Positions 53,559 through 64,000 of a stretch of 64,000 bases of DNA are shown here, one piece after another. The position numbers and the translations under genes were made by a program. Under the pieces are notes generated by a model, which worked only from the letters and a program-made list of their open reading frames with translations, did not search any database and was not told the DNA's origin. The DNA is from Crotalaria pallida (lineage: Eukaryota > Streptophyta > Magnoliopsida > Fabales > Fabaceae): positions 8,620,501-8,684,500 of the forward strand of contig CM075650.1 in assembly GCA_037953625.1 (NCBI GenBank). Direction: 5' to 3'. Each line of letters opens with the position of its first letter. The first letter of the stretch is position 1.

Positions 53559-53873
53559 CTCCCTCCGTTCCATTAGTTATGTTGTTTAAGGTCATGCACA
53601 CAGGTTAAGAAATGATTAAACGATGTAAGCATTTGAGATATTTTGACTAAAATACCCTCATTTAATTATTACTAATTCCTATAATCAAATTGTACCCCAA
53701 ATTTCCATAAGCATTTCCCACCAGTCATTCATTGGGCTGGTGGTGAAAAAGATGATTTGATAAATAAGGATATGGTGGGAAAAAACAGGGTAGCTAAGCG
53801 TTGGGTTTCGAAAACAACATAATATATGGGACAAGACAAAAAGGCTAAAACAACATAAATTATGGAATGGAGG
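53559..53873. mobile_element. MITE with TA duplication (315 bp)
   Basis: Left end CTCCCTCCGTTCCATTAGTT, right end AACATAAATTATGGAATGGA then GG, flanked by TA at 53,557-53,558 and 53,874-53,875. The interior phrase AAATGATTAAACGATGTAAG links it to the truncated copy at 19,701. Confidence 0.85.
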
Positions 53874-54365
53874 TATTAGTATAAAAAAGCAGCTGAGTTA
53901 AACCCACTCAAGTAGATTCACATAAACTCTTTCTCAAATATTATCTAATTCAATCAATCTTCTCAAGATGGTATCTGAGTTGTGTAGGTCCAGCTTTTTC
54001 TCAAAGTCCCGTTTGGTTCTGCCAGCAGGTCTAGCAGACTCTTCAACAACAACAAAAAGAGTCTCATCTGGTGTTCTCAAGATCAGCAACAATAATTGTT
54101 CAGGATCTTCAAACTAAGGACTTGGGCAGATTAAACAACAACTCAAACTGTGATTGTTTCTCTCCCGCTCTTCTAGCTAAAACTATGACTAGTTAAGCAC
54201 CTACTCTTCTTAATGGATTTCACCCATAAGCTTCCTCCGTCCACCTTTTGAACTTGGAATAATAAAAGCCAAAAACATTGAGCAAATCAAGTATATGGGG
54301 GAAACTGACTGAGGAAACAACAAAAGAATTCAGCTCAACTCGAAAAAAGTTTCCTCTAAATCTGT

Positions 54366-54664
54366 TTAATGGCTAGATCCTGCCTTGTCCTTGCGGTTCT
54401 TCTCCTTCTTCACCTCTTTACCTGTAAAGTGTTGTAAAAGCATATAAGAATCAACATAATATGGAATTAGAAAAATATGACAATTTTTTAATTCCTTCCT
54501 AAACATCAGATCACCCTATCCCACACAATACCACCCGATTGTCATATACATATTATTCTATATTAACTAAGGGAATATAAACAATATTAATCAAAGTTAA
54601 GTTATAACTTACAAGCTCCTTTGGTCGCACTTTGCCTCTCTCTTAGCTCCTTCGACTTCACCAT
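54366..54664 (-). CDS. Possible two-exon mini-gene (35 residues)
   Basis: Exon 1 at 54,613-54,664 (52 nt) starts MVKSKELRERQSATKGA and ends at donor GCTT/GTAAGT. Exon 2 at 54,366-54,421 (56 nt) has acceptor CTTTACAG, reads KEVKKEKNRKDKAGSSH and stops. The sum is 108 nt, and the split codon (T/GT, Cys) keeps phase. The product would be short, highly charged, Lys/Glu-rich and probably nuclear or disordered. I do not recognise it; it may be the remains of a larger gene. The start lies at the outer rim of the large inverted repeat at 54,650-56,350. Confidence 0.35.
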
Positions 54665-56350
54665 GATAAATGAATTCAGCCAAGGTTTTTCTCTCAAAAA
54701 GATATGTCAAATGTTATCTGTTTCATTGTTAAAGAGGACATAACCATTGATATATAATTCAGAATCTACATTCATGACAAGCTAAGTCCCTTAAAAAATG
54801 CAAATATGAAATTGGATCTTCATTATTAGTGTACTTTCCCTTTCTGCTTGCACTAATTTTCCAAGATTAAACACAACCTTTTTCAAGTATTCGTGACCAT
54901 CTTTCATAATTGTTGTGATTCATGATTTCATTTTCAAAAGGTTATGCATATTTTTTAATGTTATCTGTTTCAACGTTCTACAAGCTAAGAACGTTAAGAA
55001 CGTTAGATAATGTCAATAAAATGATATTTTTTAATAATATTATTAACTCTCAATTTTTCGTGGCTATCAATCGCCCGACGCATAGGCGTCAACCACACAA
55101 CGGAATTCTTGATCTCATCGAAGGTTGGCTGACCAAAAATTGGCCCGCTAAAATATAAACACAGGGTTTTGTTAAAGTCCGCTAAAGTAGCGGAAAATCA
55201 TTCTTCAATTGAGATTCTACAACTTGTTTCAGTCTCTTCAAATCGGCCTTAATATCCTGGATTGGATTGTACACACTTCCTCTGAATTGGATACCGTTCC
55301 TAACAATCAACAATCAACAAGAGGGGATTTGGTAGTGATTTTCCGTGGCACTCCTTCCAAACATCAAATAGTGCGTGAATAATGTCCCTAAACAAAAAAA
55401 ATGAAGATATATTTAAAAAAATAAAAAAAAATAAACATTGACATATTTTAAAATTGATACAAATTTTAGATTATTTGGTGTAGGATATTGACATATTGAG
55501 TCAATATGTGAGTCAATATGCTACACTATTTTAAATAATATAAAATTTGTATCATTAAAAATATGTCGCTGTTTATTTTTTTTTAAATATATCTTTATTT
55601 TCTTATTCAGGGACATTGTGCACGCACTATTTGACTTAAAAGGTTAAGAAGTGTCACGGGAAAATCACTGTCAAATCCCTCTTGTTAGGAACGGTGTCGG
55701 AAAGAAGACTTAGGGAATGCAAGAGTACGGTAAGAAGTGTGTACAATCCAGTAATATACTGATTTGAAGAGGCTGAAACAAGTTGTAGAATTTCAACGGA
55801 AGAACGAATTCCCACCGATCCTAACTAACATATTTGGATTCTATAACAAAACCATGTGTTTATATTTTGAGGGACTTCTGGCCAATTTTTGATCATCCAA
55901 CATTCGATGAGATCGAGAATTGCGCTGTGGTTGACGCCCGACCAAAGGGTGCGTCGGGTTATTGCCAGAAAAATTGGGTTAATGATATTATTAAAAAATA
56001 TTCTCAACTGTTTACTATGCGTAAGCTTTTGGAAATGAAATCATGGATCATAACAACAATTATGATAAATGGTCACAAAGACTTGAACAAGGCTTTATAT
56101 TTAAATCCTGCGAGATTAGTGCAAGCAAAGATGATGCCAAATAGAAAGTAAAAATCCAATTTTACATTAGCACTTTAAGGGACTTAACTTGTCATTTGAG
56201 TACAGATTCTGAATTGAATTGTATGACAACGGTTATGTCCTCTTTGAGAATGAAAAGAAATAACATTTGGCGTACCTTTTTAATGGTTTGATAAAAACCT
56301 TGGTTGAACTCGTTTATCATTTATCATCCTGAAGCCGAAGTTCAGCTGAA
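54650..56350. repeat. 1.7-kb imperfect inverted repeat (large fold-back)
   Basis: Two arms of about 840 bp meet near 55,500 (CATATTGAGTCAATATG). Matching landmarks include TAAAGAGGACATAACC (54,731) with GGTTATGTCCTCTTTGA (56,230), CCAAGGTTTTT (54,680) with AAAAACCTTGG (56,294), CGTGAATAATGTCCCTAAAC (55,373) with GGGACATTGTGCACGCACTA (55,610), and ATCTCATCGAAGGTTGG (55,112) with CCAACATTCGATGAGAT (55,897). By eye the arms differ by perhaps 15-20%. Both arms encode a related short frame (FFNNIIN...ILDLIEGWLTKNWP). A transcript through it would form a very long hairpin. Confidence 0.85.
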
Positions 56351-56639
56351 GTAGCTAAGTAACTCATTTATCATTCTGAATGCAGTAGGGTAGGGTAGGG
56401 TAATAAATGACGAATTTGTATGACCATCAGTAGAAAAACACGTACCTAATGGAGAATTTTTACTAACCTAAGTACTTAACGAAAAATCATACAGTGCAGT
56501 TAATAGTATAACTTATGCAGCACATTATTTAACAGAGTATGTTGCAGTAAAAATAATCTAAGTCTCAGAAGTGGACATGATAGCAAGTAAGAGGGAGTGT
56601 GATTAAAAACATGATCCACTGACCGGTTAATAAACAATA

Positions 56640-57130
56640 AACAATGAGCAAAATACGAAGAACAAAACACAAAAAAAAAAAAAAAAAAAAAAATCAGAAT
56701 ACGAAGAACAAAAATAGCAAAAAAATAAAATCATGAAACACAAAAAAAAAAAATAGAAAATCAACAAAATACGAAGAACAAAACCTAAAAATATAAACAA
56801 AATCCTAAAATCAAAATCCCTAAACCAAGAACAACAAAACCATGAACAGAGAAACGAAGAACAAGAAAACGAACCAGAGAAAACGAAAAATGAAAAACAG
56901 AAGCAGAGAACAAAAAACAGGAGTAGAAAAAACGAAGCATAGAATAAGAAAAAAGAACCAAAAACAAAAACAAAAAAACCAAAAACAAAAAGAAGAAAAA
57001 CACGTACCTACAGAGAAAACGAAGCAAAGAGAAGCAAAATTTTTTGCAAACAAAATCAAATGCAAACAGAGCACAGCACAGCAGAGAAATTAAAAAAAAA
57101 TAACAAAATCAAAAATGAAAAGAAGAAGGA
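56640..57130. repeat. A-rich low-complexity stretch
   Basis: Long A runs with short interruptions, including a 27-bp A run near 56,668 and repeated phrases such as AATACGAAGAACAAAA (56,650, 56,698, 56,767). The Phe-rich frames on the opposite strand come from this composition and were not called as genes. Confidence 0.7.
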
Positions 57131-57329
57131 AAGGGAAAAATCAAAAACCCTAAATCCTAAATCTTCTTCCCAACTCAAAAATTGATGCTTGAGGGGGTGA
57201 ATCCAGCCACATGCAGGGTGGATTTTGAACGTTTGATGAGTCAATATGTTGGAGAAGAACGGCCGTGGTTATGGAGAAGAGGCGGTGGCTGAGAAACCAG
57301 GGACAAGAAGGGAACGACGGTGCTTCACA

Positions 57330-57580
57330 TGAGGAGTAGAAGAAGAGAAGCACCGAGGGAGGAGAAGAAGAGCAGCACGTTTGTGGCCTTGGGGAGTAGA
57401 AGAATGTTTTTTTTCGGTGCACAAGAGTGAGTGACTTCAAGGCTGTGGGAGTGAATATGTGAGGCGGAGAAGAAGGGAGTGGAAGGATGAGTGACTTCAA
57501 GGCTGAAGAGTGAATATGTGAGGTTGAGTAGAAGGGAGTAGGTAGAAGAGTGAGTGATTTTTTTTTCGGTGCACATAGGA
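57330..57580. repeat. Purine-rich tandem repeat, ~62 bp x 2.5
   Basis: Units around GAGTGAGTGACTTCAAGGCT, GAATATGTGAGG and GAGTAGAAGGGAGT start near 57,425 and 57,487, with a partial third near 57,548. The phrase TTTTTTTCGGTGCACA flanks them on both sides (about 57,407 and 57,559). Confidence 0.75.
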
Positions 57581-57648
57581 GTAGAAATTAATAACATTAA
57601 ATTATAACTGTTGGAGAATTACTGTAGTAGTGATCAGTTAACATAAAA

Positions 57649-57676
57649 CTAGTAAGTAAACCCGTCCTCAGGACGG
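57649..57676 (-). mobile_element. Helitron 3' terminus
   Basis: On the - strand: CCGTCC-TGA-GGACGG (perfect 6-bp stem, 57,662-57,667 pairing with 57,671-57,676), nine bases, then CTAG followed by T. This is the textbook plant Helitron end with intact hairpin and terminal CTAG. Confidence 0.8.
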
Positions 57677-58120
57677 ATCATAACAAAAAGAATATAATAA
57701 TAAGAAATAAAAAAATTATGTGTAAAATTATTGTTAGCAAAAATTGGGTTGTAAAAGAAATAATTTGTAAAATTTGGTTTAAAAAATGAATAATATTAAA
57801 ATTATATTTATGAAGAATTTGTATCTGTAGTATTTGTATTAAGATTCGCAGAAAAGAAGTTTACCAAAAACAAAAAGAAGATTGACAGAAAAGAAATTGA
57901 AATTGTTAAATTTAGGAATAAAAAATTATGAGGTATAAAAAATTGTATAGTAATATTGTGCCTTGATAAATTGTTTGAAATCTATAATTAGTTATATAAT
58001 TGTTTTTGTTTATTAAAATAGGTACTTGGTATATTGACATTGGCAAGAATTGCAAATAGATGAGGTTAAAAAAAATGCATAAGAGAATGAGGAGAAAGTA
58101 AGAGAAAGAATAATTAAAAA

Positions 58121-58332
58121 GTAATATGTCATATTAGTCTCTGACTTTGTAAGCGTCGATCAAGTTAATCCCTGCCGTCACTATCGCAGGGATGTATTTG
58201 CTTTAAAATGAGATAAAGATAGTGACGTATGTGAATTAAAATGAAATCTCATGGACTAAATTGCTATTTTGATAAAGTCAGGAACTAACTTGACCGACGC
58301 TTACAAAATAAGGGACTAATGTGACAAATTAC
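58121..58332. mobile_element. Fold-back element (~210 bp)
   Basis: The left arm TGTCATATTAGTCTCTGACT and TTTGTAAGCGTCGATCAAGT face the complements GACCGACGCTTACAAAAT and GGGACTAATGTGACA. The arms are about 60 bp, with the middle partly paired (GTCACTATCGC with ATAGTGAC). It lies inside the candidate Helitron. Confidence 0.7.
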
Positions 58333-58906
58333 TCAATAAGTAAAGTTTATGAGAAGGGAGGTGTATTTCTGAAAAGAAAAAATTAAATCAGGTTCTTCGA
58401 AAAAAATTGGTTTAAAAAACATAATTTATTAAAAAATAAAGAGTAACTTTTGATCAAATTTGTTTACATGTAAAGTTTGAAATCAAATAAAAATTTGGAT
58501 AAATTACTTAAATGAATTTGGTATAAATCAAGTTTAATAAAAATATCGTTACAAATTCTTTACCAACTTTGTTTCTACAAATAAAATGTGTCAAATCAAA
58601 ACAATAATTACCACTTTTCTATTTTATTTTGACACCAGGTTAAAGAATTTTTGCCCATGCCTCATTGCACACATTTGCTCAGCACCCAAATCCATTCAAA
58701 ACCAAAATCTCACCTTCACCAAAAAAATACATGACAATCGACAAACAAATTCTCTTGACACTTCACTAACACATAAAAGTTAATAGCTCTAATCACATTG
58801 GTAGAGAAAAAAAATCGATGTGCATGCTAATAATATATTCATAAAAACCAAGAACATAGAAACAATCGTGAGCACAGTACCAAAGAGAAGTCAAAAAATT
58901 TTTTGC

Positions 58907-59025
58907 TTCAGTGACATAGGATGTTAAAATGACCCTGGTACTCCACACATCTGATTCAGGTCCGTAGAACATGACCTCTGGTGCAACATAATATGGCCTC
59001 CTGACAACATCAGAAAAGGATTTCC
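58907..59025 (-). pseudogene. Calcium-dependent protein kinase (CDPK) exon fragment
   Basis: After an acceptor (polypyrimidine then CAG) the frame reads GKSFSDVVRRPYYVAPEVMF and YGPESDVWST, then RVILTSYVTEA. This is kinase subdomains VIII-IX of plant CDPKs, where PYYVAPEVL and DVWSAGVIL are expected. The normal GS before PYY reads RR and the WSAGV reads WSTRV, both unlikely in an active kinase. Catalytic loop, DFG and EF hands are not found nearby. Confidence 0.8.
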
Positions 59026-60564
59026 CTGAAAAAAAAAATAGTTGTCTTAAGTATACACAAGATGACAGTAACACCGCATAACTTCTAACTAAATTTTGAA
59101 AACTATGTTTTTTAAACAAATATTTTTCTCTATTCATAATTTGTACCTTTTCCAACACTTAAAGGATTATTGTAAGTAAAGAACTCTATTTATTGACAAC
59201 CTGGATGGCAGCTATTCAAGTCCAGTTTTATCCTTTTCAAGGTAATCATAAATGACACATAATGAATACTAACTCTTTGAACCCAAATTGGGGTGTCAAT
59301 CCCTTCTCATTAAAATTCGTAACGAAACTAAATACAACCAATCTAACTAATCAACTCACACTAATTTGGAAAGCAAAATCTTCACTTTCTAACACTTCAT
59401 GGAGTAGGTTAATAGGCCCTTCAAACCTCTTAAGAGTTACATCCTCATATGATGAGCTCTATCCCTGAAATGTTTATGAACTTCATGACAGAAAATGAAA
59501 ATTAGCAAACTAAAACTATATATGAATCATGATAACCTTATCAATCTGTTAATTTGTTATTTATATCATTTGACTTGTATCACTGACTCTCCCCAAAACG
59601 CATGTCATTCGTCATGAGAATTAAAAACTTCCATTTAGAATTCTTCTAAACTTCCAATCACTTTCTTCAAAATAATTTACCATCAAAATCTTACTATGCA
59701 AAAAGTGATAATGTCTTTAAGCCCACTAACAACTGCCATACTAATTGTGTACAAATTAATGCATTTTACCTTCTATATAATTACTTTGCACTATTTAACT
59801 ACTGCTTGTCAACACTATAAGCATGTACATCTTTTTGGACAATTGAACATGTATATTAGTCCTACAAACACTACTCAAACTTACGGAAACTTGTGCTAAT
59901 ACTTTTCACATAAAAAAACTATAAATATCTCTAAGTTGAACCTATTGTCAAATAGAGAATGCACGAATAGAGAATGCATCTAAGGCACAACACACAAAGG
60001 CAACGCATATAACATAGGACCAAAGAATGCTTCTTAGAAAATGCAAAATAATTTATAAATAGGACCAAAGAATTCTTCATAGAATATGCCTTATAAATGG
60101 GACCGGAGGAAATATCAAATTATAGTATCATGATTATGGTTAATAATCTCAATGTATGCTAATACGGAGTTGGTGGATTAAATTAAATCTTCATCCTCGC
60201 CTAAAATCATAAAAGCAATATAAGTAGCATCAGATGTTACTACAAAACTGAAAAAAAAAATTTAGTTGCCACTTTGAGTTTTTGCTAACACATTACTGAT
60301 ATCCATCAATCAAGAAAGTCTAGTTGTGATATTTGGATGGATTTGGTGGAAGCCTAATCATATTATGTAAAATCCGTCAATAAATGAATATTGTGTGAAA
60401 CACATTAGTTATTATAGTTATTTCCTTTCTATCAAGATAGGTAGGAGCTGTTGAATGAGTCATAAAAAAAATAGTTAAATTAGATGTTTGAAAAACACAA
60501 AAAAGCCAGCTACCAAAAAAATAAAAGTTAAAATAAGAAACAAAATGGCCACAAAATTTCTCAC

Positions 60565-60981
60565 CTTAGAGAGAATGTTAGGGTCATCCTGAGACTCATA
60601 AACATGTTCACTCTTCATTATTCCCACAATTTTCTCAATGAATCCTTGCGTTACATTCTGCAATATGACATATGTCCTTCAATTAATTACTAAAACTAAT
60701 ATAAGGCCAATAATTTAATGAAAAAAGAGACCTTAAAAGGTTCATTATCAGTTGCAATGCAAATGAACAAAACATACTTGAACCAAACAGGAAAACCACA
60801 GCACATTTCAAGAGAAAAACATATTTATTGGAAATAAAAAATAAGTACTTTTAATGCATATAAATAAATACTCACGAAACAATTCTCCGTGACTTTTGCT
60901 CAATGGCCCTTTCAACATCATCTTTGGAACCTAATAAATTGTTATGGCTTAAAAGTGAGTGTTTTATTGGTAGTTCCAAAC
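60565..60981 (-). pseudogene. Two spliced exons of an unrecognised gene
   Basis: Exon a at 60,876-60,981 (106 nt; acceptor TTTTGTAG, donor GTGAGT) reads LELPIKHSLLSHNNLLGSK, DDVERAIEQKSRRIV. Exon b at 60,565-60,676 (112 nt; acceptor TTGAAG, donor GTGAGA) reads TYVILQNVTQGFIEKIVG, IMKSEHVYESQDDPNILSK. The split Ser codon (TC/G) joins them in phase with no stop. Codon use and splice sites look genuine, yet no further exons were found, so it is probably a captured or partial gene. I cannot name the family. Confidence 0.5.
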
Positions 60982-60999
60982 CTACAAAATAATAATAAC

Positions 61000-63000
61000 A
61001 AAATTATAATTGATTCAAGGAGTTCCATCTTGTCAAATTAACCTTACACCAACTTAACGTAACAAATACATAAAGCATAAGGAAAAAACTATTGTGGTTG
61101 GGAAATAAACATTATTGTTTGAGAAGGAAATAAAGCAAAAGAAAATTGACCTTAGGCATATAACATTTCATAGTTACAAATTTATACCTCTAAGCAAGCA
61201 AATTCTATTAACAGCATAAATATGCATACACATGCGTATGAATGCAGAATTCTAGAATTTTTTATTTATTTATTGAACTAAAATGTGCTATTATGAGAAA
61301 CCAAAGGAAAACAACCAAAATTAAAACTTAAAAGTCAAAGAATTCCAAGAAGATAGAATAACAGAAAAAGCAAAAGTGCAAAACTTATAGAATCCCTCCA
61401 AGAATCACACCAATTGCATTCTCATCCGTAACCAAACCGATGGTAGCTAGATAAAATGTAACAAAGTTTTGCTTACTGAAGTATGTGCATAACATAGTTT
61501 TGCAAGTAACATGCTTCCTTGGCTTTTATATAATCAAATGATTCCACTATGTAGTTTCGCACCTAATTGTGAAGGAGGCAAGCATATCATAGCCAGTGAA
61601 GCTAAGAAAACCAAAACATATGAGTAGTGATAGTTACTTGCAATATATGTGTGTGTGGGCGTGTGTGAAAATTAAAAAGTTGAAATTTTAAGATAAATGT
61701 TGATACTTAAATATAAGGATTAAATTTTCAAAAACTAATATAAAAGGATAATATAATGTAGAAGCATTAGAAAATCAAGTAGTGAATCACAATATATAAC
61801 AACATCTTGAAAAGGATGTGATATTAAGCCTTTAGATAAAAAAAAATACCTTTTGGTCCTTAAACTAAAAAAAATAAATCAAAGCTTCACCTTTAGATAT
61901 TTCAAAACTTGAATACATTTGTGAGAAATCTAAATTGGAAAAAGAAAGAGTACAATACATTAACAAATCATGTAGATCTTTTGTCAAACACTTGGCATTC
62001 ACGGTGAACTTTTCTTGGCTATGAATTATATTCAAGCCTTAATCTACAACTTTCTCAAAGTAAATCCATGACAACATATATATATATATATAAAGAACAA
62101 ATACCACAAACTTACATTCACTTGCATTAGCTTATGTTGCTGTAATTGCTAGTATCATTTCTCCAAATGTCAAAATAAACCCCAAAATTTTGAACCTGTA
62201 GAGAAAAAAAAATCAGGAAACAAAATCACTTAGAAGAATAGGTTAAAAATCATTGTTGACAAAATCACTTATAAGCTAAAAAATTAAACCTTCACAAAAC
62301 ATTAACAACATCACAAAACATGCTTAAGCCTAATGATTAAAGCTTTAATTCATCGTCGTATTTCAATGGTCATATTGTCGCACATTTCTAATATGCTAGA
62401 ACCATTGTGTAGTTATCAGCTCACCTTATCCTTCTCTTATTATTGTCACCTTGAAACATGAAAAACAGGGTCTTTATCTAGCCATACCCACATATTTGAT
62501 AACTTCACATATTGCTATAAGTTAGCTATGTAATATGTTTAGAAAAAATGCATAGATAAAAAGAATGTGAATAGGAATTACTCATAGAAGAATTTTATCA
62601 AACACTTTATGTGCATTATTAAAATCTCAATGCTAAATGAAAAAACAACACATGAAACACACAAAGTAAAATAAATCATTCATCATTAAACCCAAAAAAA
62701 AATGAAGAATAACTGATAAAGTTCTTACAATGAATATTGGTGCTTCACCGGTGAATCCAACATGAAATTAGTCCAAAAAAATAATAAAATGTTAGTAACA
62801 TTGCAGAGAACATAGAGCGATAAAGAAACTAAAGGGTTGATGTGATAAACCAACCTCGACCTCCTTAGGAAATGCGACAACCGATTTGAATCCATTTTTC
62901 TTGTTCCCTCATCTCGAGCTTAGTCACTGGGTACTTGAATGAGTACAAAATAAAGAGTGAATAAATCAAATACCAAATTAAATCTTCAAATCAAACCCTA
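61000..63000. other. AT-rich stretch, little recognised
   Basis: No convincing exon apart from a possible one near 62,870-62,930 on the - strand (MREQEKWIQIG, with splice-like borders). Short simple repeats occur (GTGTGTGTGG near 61,650; AT run at 62,075). Nothing else is supported. Confidence 0.4.
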
Positions 63001-63742
63001 AAAATACCATTAAAAAAAGAGAGAGAGAATGGAATACCGACTCCGAAGAAAGAAATCGCGAGTATTTTGAGCCTGTAGAGAGAGAAGGGGGTTTCCGGTG
63101 TTTGAATGAGGATGAGAATGAGAGAGAGGGGGACCGATGAGAGTGAAGAAGGGAAAGAGAAAGTGAGAAAGTGAGAAGGAGTGTGGTTAGGCTGGAAAGA
63201 GAAAAATAAAATTGTATCAGGAGGGAATAGAAAAATAAGGCTTCTCTGGAAAGCTTTGAGAGTGGAGATTAGTTTAACTATTTAAATGAATAAAATATTA
63301 AAGAAAAAAGGCAAAGTAAATATGGGGCCCACCATTAAGAAGTAAAATGGGCGGGAGTTCACTCAAGTGTATCCAGAATTTTATAACAATGTAGACAATG
63401 TAGACAATGTAGATTATAACCGTTGGAGTAGTACTGTAGTAGTGATCTTTTATCTTAGGGTTGAGGAGTACTATTTTAAATTATAAACGTTAAATTATTC
63501 ACATTGAGTAGAAGTTTTTTTTCTTATAATTATTTTTTTATGTATTTTAGTAATTTTAAATTATTGTTGTTGAATTATTGATATTAATTGAATTACATTT
63601 TAATTTTTATTATAATATGTAATATTTAAATAATATGAAAAAAGTAACATGGGGTAGGGTGTGGGATCCATTCAAGAATTATGGTTGGGTTCTTGGAGTT
63701 GGAGCAAAATTGTGTTGGAGCAAAATTGTGTTATAATTATTA

Positions 63743-63890
63743 CTCCCTCCGTTCCTAAATATAAGACCCTTTTATACTTTTGTTTTGTTCCTATTTATAA
63801 GACCATTTATCAATTTTCAATGAGCATTAATTACTTTTTTCCACAAACACCCCTATTTATTTAACACTTTTTAGATTCCCAATAATATTA
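63743..63890. mobile_element. Truncated MITE of the 13,581 family
   Basis: Begins CTCCCTCCGTTCCTAAATAT after TA and follows the family to CACTTTTTAGATTCCCAATA, then changes abruptly at about 63,890 to unrelated sequence (AGGGTATTTCTATCATGCAA) running to the window end. Either a deletion or another insertion starts there. Confidence 0.75.
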
Positions 63891-64000
63891 AGGGTATTTC
63901 TATCATGCAATCCAAAATTGGATTGTTGCTATGCAACCTTTTCTTAAACCAATAAGAAGTTGCCACCTATGTCATGTCATTATTTGAAGTAGTTAAAATT

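Larger units (their letters stand above)
57649..63268 (-). mobile_element. Candidate non-autonomous Helitron with gene fragments
   Basis: The 3' end on the - strand is canonical (hairpin, then CTAG-T at 57,649). A fitting 5' end is the - strand TCTCCACTCTCAAAGC whose first base is 63,268, preceded by A as Helitrons require. Between them lie, on the - strand, a CDPK exon and two spliced exons of an unknown gene, plus a GA-rich 5'-UTR-like block at 63,040-63,240. No Rep/helicase protein is present, so it would be non-autonomous. The 3' end is well supported; the 5' end is only a fit and other TC sites are possible. Confidence 0.5.

Noticed and set aside
54361..54426. Signal-peptide-like + strand start (MARSCLVLAVLLLLHLFT)
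   Set aside because: The opposite strand has a better exon with matching splice site; the + frame ends at once.
56785..57074. Phe-rich membrane-like frames on the - strand
   Set aside because: They come from the A-rich low-complexity stretch; no start context, domain or splice support.
57150..57597. Ser/Pro-rich - strand frames of 90-116 codons
   Set aside because: They read through a purine-rich tandem repeat; no domain or splice evidence.
1..64000. CRISPR arrays, bacterial operons, ribosomal RNA
   Set aside because: The window is plant nuclear DNA; the regular repeats seen are LTR tandem arrays, and no rRNA or convincing tRNA was recognised by eye.

Overview
The window is nuclear DNA of a flowering plant. 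It is AT-rich and intron-bearing, it holds fragments of plant genes (peroxisomal ABC transporter, CIPK and CDPK kinases, an LRR receptor kinase, mitochondrial ATP synthase beta), and it is dominated by Ty1/copia and Ty3/gypsy retrotransposons and small DNA transposons. The style of the LTRs and of the TA-flanked MITEs suggests a papilionoid legume; this is inference. Most of the window is mobile DNA or gene debris. Only one long, intact, non-transposon reading frame is visible, an uncharacterised protein on the + strand at 48,444-50,066.

Layout. 1-12,135: three retrotransposons nested in one another, all on the - strand. A gypsy element with gag and protease but no visible polymerase (A) sits in the gag of a copia element (B), which sits in the reverse transcriptase of a Tekay/Del-like gypsy element (C). 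The left window edge cuts the stack. 12,136-22,425: intergenic DNA with many stowaway-type MITEs and fold-back elements, one MITE inside another, an unrecognised gene remnant (14.6-15.7 kb) and two spliced exons of a small membrane protein on the - strand (16.1-17.5 kb). 22,426-28,697: a copia LTR without an internal region (D), split by a structurally complete 4,656-bp gag-protease gypsy element (E). 29,400-30,100: the 3' end of a copia element.

30,837-35,812: a Tekay-like LTR (F) hit by a copia solo LTR with a perfect 5-bp target duplication (G) and by a 455-bp fold-back element with a perfect 9-bp duplication. 36.1-37.9 kb: another LTR-like block between two 0.2-kb direct repeats. 38.2-47.6 kb: a patchwork of intron-containing fragments of at least four unrelated genes, all in + orientation (cold-shock domain protein, ATP synthase beta, CIPK, LRR receptor kinase), ending near a Helitron-like 3' hairpin. 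This is the most unusual part of the window.

48.2-50.1 kb: the intact gene. 52.1-53.3 kb: a decayed ABCD1/PXA1-like pseudogene. 54.65-56.35 kb: a 1.7-kb inverted repeat with a tiny possible two-exon gene at its left rim. 57.65-63.3 kb: a candidate Helitron on the - strand with a canonical hairpin plus CTAG 3' end, carrying a CDPK fragment and two unrecognised spliced exons. The right edge enters another MITE.

Apart from the 48-50 kb gene there is little cooperative gene function here. The recurring theme is non-autonomous mobile DNA that would need proteins supplied from elsewhere, and transposons that have picked up pieces of host genes. All family assignments come from reading translated motifs by eye; no database search was run.
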